Assembly: GCF_001667115.1 (NCBI RefSeq)
Contig: NZ_LZIJ01000090.1
Span: forward strand, 62,001-126,000
Source: Mycobacterium sp. 852002-51163_SCH5372311
Lineage (GTDB): Bacteria > Actinomycetota > Actinomycetes > Mycobacteriales > Mycobacteriaceae
Direction of reading: 5' to 3'
DNA length: 64,000 bases
Both the position numbers and the translations under genes were made by a program. Below, one piece after another: positions 63,238 through 64,000 of this stretch (within the stretch, counting starts at the first letter, position 1; each line of letters begins with the position of its first letter). The notes beneath the pieces are model-generated. The model ran no database searches, was not told the origin of the DNA, and was given only the letters and a program-made list of their open reading frames with translations.

Positions 63238-64000
63238 TTAGAAGGGTGGGGGTGCGTCCGGGTCGGGATCGTAGCCCGGTGGTGGATTGGCACGCAGGGC
63301 ATGGGCTTCGGCTTCAGCTGTGGCTTGGCGGGCTTGCGTGCGGGCGGCGTGGTTTTGGGCGCGTTCGGTAGCCACGCGGTAGGCGCGGTCCTTGGCGCGG
63401 GTACGGCGCCGCTTGGGCATCATCGCCGAGCGGTCAGCGCAGGGAGGCGCCGGCGAGGCGTCGGTTTCGACGGCGGGCATCCCGCCCACGGCGTAACACA
63501 GGCTGGGGAACAGCAGCGCACTGCCGGGGGTGGTGACGTGGGTCTGCCCGGCCGGTGAGGTCAAGATCAGGGTGCCGTCGGGCAGTTGCTTTTCGGTCCA
63601 GCCCCAAAAGGTTTTCACCAAATGATGGGTGCGGCAGTAGCACTTCAGGTTGGCCGCGTGGGTGGGCCCCCCTTTGGCGTGCGGGATGGTGTGGTCGAGG
63701 TCGCAGCGCATGGCCGGTACGTCGCAGCCAGGCCAGCGACACGTCAAATCCCGGCAGCGCACGAAATCGGCCAACGCCTTCGACGGGACATAGCCGTCCT
63801 CGGGTGGGGCATCCCCGGGGTGCACCAGCGGCACCATTTTTGCCGTCTGGGCCAGCTCGGCGAGCAGTTCGGGGGTGATCAACCCATCGGTGCCGACCTC
63901 CCAACCCGGCCCATCGCCGGGTGGGGCGATCAGGTGAATCGCCACCGGGGAGGCCGCCGGACGCCCCCCAGCGGCACAGTCGGCCCGCCGACAGCAACAC
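63238..64000 (-). CDS. HNH endonuclease, DUF222/13E12 family, truncated at window edge
   Basis: The C-terminal 250 or so residues of a mycobacterial DUF222-HNH protein; the start lies beyond 64000. Seen are DCAAGGRPAASPVAIHLIAP, FVRCRDLTCRWPGCDVPAMR with CDLDHTIPHAKGGPTHAANL, then CYCRTHHLVKTFWGW, the HNH zinc and catalytic core (Cys, His-Asp-His). An Arg/Ala-rich tail ends at TAA 63238-63240. These genes occur in many copies in mycobacteria, partly as the REP13E12 mobile repeat; the edge truncation prevents deciding which. Confidence 0.85.
   Translation of the reverse strand, partial: CCCRRADCAAGGRPAASPVAIHLIAPPGDGPGWEVGTDGLITPELLAELAQTAKMVPLVHPGDAPPEDGYVPSKALADFVRCRDLTCRWPGCDVPAMRCDLDHTIPHAKGGPTHAANLKCYCRTHHLVKTFWGWTEKQLPDGTLILTSPAGQTHVTTPGSALLFPSLCYAVGGMPAVETDASPAPPCADRSAMMPKRRRTRAKDRAYRVATERAQNHAARTQARQATAEAEAHALRANPPPGYDPDPDAPPPF

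Noticed and set aside
63234..63558. C-terminal extension of the cyclase protein
   Set aside because: Attributed to a one-base frameshift; the region is the antisense of the HNH gene and its text is shadow-like.

Overview
The window reads as chromosomal DNA of a non-tuberculous Mycobacterium. GC is high, GTG and TTG starts are frequent, and neighbouring genes often overlap by four bases. From about 34.7 to 61.8 kb the gene order follows, inverted, the block I know in M. tuberculosis as Rv1683 to Rv1713: der, cmk, rluB, scpB, scpA, a ParA gene, xerD, a Nudix gene, pyrG, mctB, steA, recN, nadK, tlyA, a HAD phosphatase, tyrS, mpg, an ABC exporter and a lipase/acyl-CoA synthase fusion. Several predicted proteins have the same length as their M. 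tuberculosis counterparts. Functional calls rest on motifs and remembered family knowledge; no database search was possible.

Layout. Positions 1-7.1 kb hold lipid and accessory metabolism (SRPBCC fragment, TetR regulator, acyl-CoA ligase, thioesterase, F420-type oxidoreductase, NTF2-like protein) and a receptor Ser/Thr kinase. From 7.2 to 11.2 kb lie small exported proteins and a phospholipid-type module: CdsA-like, a membrane protein, a PlsC-like acyltransferase and a CDP-alcohol phosphatidyltransferase with a degenerate motif. From 11.5 to 14.8 kb lie a DMT transporter, an SDR and a diacylglycerol-kinase-like protein. A 675-bp AT-richer control region carrying repeated operator-like sequences (14.8-15.46 kb) precedes a tight four-gene operon (15.46-22.48 kb). 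That operon encodes a fatty acyl-AMP ligase/ACP/reductase, a diiron ferritin-like protein, an epoxide-hydrolase/SDR fusion and a 2Fe-2S flavoreductase. It is the best candidate here for an undescribed lipid pathway.

From 22.5 to 24.3 kb lie two predicted peptidoglycan-directed exported enzymes. Then come gabD2, an HD protein, a GlxA-type regulator, small membrane or exported proteins, a Ser-Asp repeat protein, a PAP2 membrane protein and an arylsulfatase (24.4-34.0 kb). A transposase remnant abuts tRNA-Pro(GGG) at 34.27-34.53 kb. The conserved core block follows, interrupted by an AbrB-type membrane protein, a PrpF isomerase and an O-methyltransferase (40.1-43.1 kb). The right end holds a hydrolase-like/adenylate-cyclase gene with an apparent frameshift and a truncated HNH/DUF222 protein.

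Recurring regulatory themes are visible. Several genes look leaderless, with a TANNNT hexamer 6-8 bases before the start codon. Three genes are preceded by very short ORFs, two of which overlap the main start codon. A 40-bp motif with 11-bp periodicity lies upstream of two different minus-strand genes at the same offset from a TATCTG hexamer.
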